NCBI GenBank assembly: GCA_937900985.1
Contig: CALCGM010000292.1
Location: forward strand, 1 to 5,026
Direction: 5' to 3'
Length of the DNA stretch: 5,026 nucleotides
DNA from: an uncultured Planctomycetaceae bacterium
Lineage (GTDB): Bacteria > Planctomycetota > Planctomycetia > Pirellulales > UBA1268
Part shown: positions 4,708 to 5,026 of the stretch, in pieces
Layout: every line of letters starts with the position of its first letter
How positions within the stretch are numbered: position 1 is the first letter of the stretch
Notes under the pieces: model-generated
Told to the model about the DNA's origin: nothing
Databases searched by the model: none
Seen by the model: only the letters and a program-made list of their open reading frames with translations
Position numbers and translations under genes: made by a program

Positions 4708-5026
4708 TCACCAGATCTCTTCGACGCCACGGTAGTCCTGAAGTTTTTTGTCGCCAGTCACGAGCGGCACACTCAGCGTACAGGGTGTCGCAACGATGAG
4801 CCGGTCTGCCGGGTCGCCGTGCATCGGCTCTGCCAACCTGCAGGCGAGGACGGCGATGTCGGAGGAGACCGGCTCGACTCTGATTTCGGGGAGGCTGTTC
4901 ACACCTGCCATCCACTGCTCCATCGGCATGCTCAACTGCAGCTGGCCGCGGGCGGACCGCAGTCGCGATTTTGATGCCGACATGCCGAGAGCCGCCCGCC
5001 CGCGACTCGGTGCCGTCTCCTTCCTG
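4708..5026 (-). CDS. VapC-like PIN-domain toxin, C-terminal part (5' end beyond the right edge), possibly decayed
   Basis: PIN-domain ribonuclease of the VapC toxin type, which cleaves RNA and is held inactive by a VapB-type antitoxin. Numbering from the ATG at 4983: RGQLQLSMPMEQWM (12-25), LPEIRVEPVSSDIA (31-43), HGDPADRLIVAT (55-66) and PLVTGDKKLQDY (73-84), ending VEEIW. D60 (of DPADR) and D78 (of TGD) correspond to the last two metal-binding acids. The frame stays open to the window edge and the family is about 125-130 residues long, so the ATG at 4983 is probably internal; it also lacks a ribosome site. The N-terminal 'DTH..LW' motif is not in the window. The expected WEIA block is missing in this frame, but KIATAV can be read at 4955-4975 in another frame, which suggests a frameshift. 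A partner antitoxin would lie beyond the right edge. Confidence 0.75.
   Translation of the reverse strand, partial: RKETAPSRGRAALGMSASKSRLRSARGQLQLSMPMEQWMAGVNSLPEIRVEPVSSDIAVLACRLAEPMHGDPADRLIVATPCTLSVPLVTGDKKLQDYRGVEEIW

Noticed and set aside
4360..4974. Plus-strand open frame of 204 codons crossing the end of the large gene and lying opposite the PIN gene
   Set aside because: It overlaps two better supported genes, is rich in R and H, and has no motifs; the minus-strand PIN motifs explain the second half.

Overview
The window is GC-rich bacterial DNA and looks planctomycete. The main evidence is the N-terminus of the large central protein, which ends in LEPRLALA after a run of arginines; this resembles the N-terminal LEPR-type export or sorting signal of big planctomycete surface proteins. 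The transposase type and the PIN-domain gene fit but prove nothing. The assignment is inference from sequence character only.

Layout: (1) Bases 1-528 hold the C-terminal part of an ISKra4-type transposase on the + strand, cut by the left window edge, with a possible IS right end near 553. (2) Bases 529-715 are non-coding. They carry two small palindromes, then a strong stem-loop followed by seven T (645-678), then a good Shine-Dalgarno sequence. (3) Bases 716-4513 encode one 1265-residue exported protein. I read it as a GH64-type (beta-1,3-glucanase / thaumatin-like superfamily) domain interrupted at three places by five copies of a roughly 65-75 residue PHGL/YNG beta repeat. It is followed by seven roughly 50-residue FG-GAP/VCBS-like repeats that probably form a seven-bladed propeller. 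(4) Bases 4514-4707 lie between convergent genes and contain a long imperfect hairpin (4602-4652). (5) From 4708 to the right edge, on the - strand, is the C-terminal half of a VapC-like PIN-domain toxin, which may be decayed.

The most interesting content is the architecture of the central protein. One of the insertions falls between the two acidic residues (E330 and D432) that correspond to the catalytic pair of GH64, normally only about 16 residues apart. The likely role is degradation or binding of a beta-1,3-glucan such as laminarin or callose at the cell surface, but activity cannot be judged from sequence alone. The three genes do not form an operon: the transposase is separated from the glucanase-like gene by the stem-loop/T-tract, and the PIN gene is on the opposite strand. 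The IS and the toxin fragment suggest an accessory, rearranged chromosomal region.
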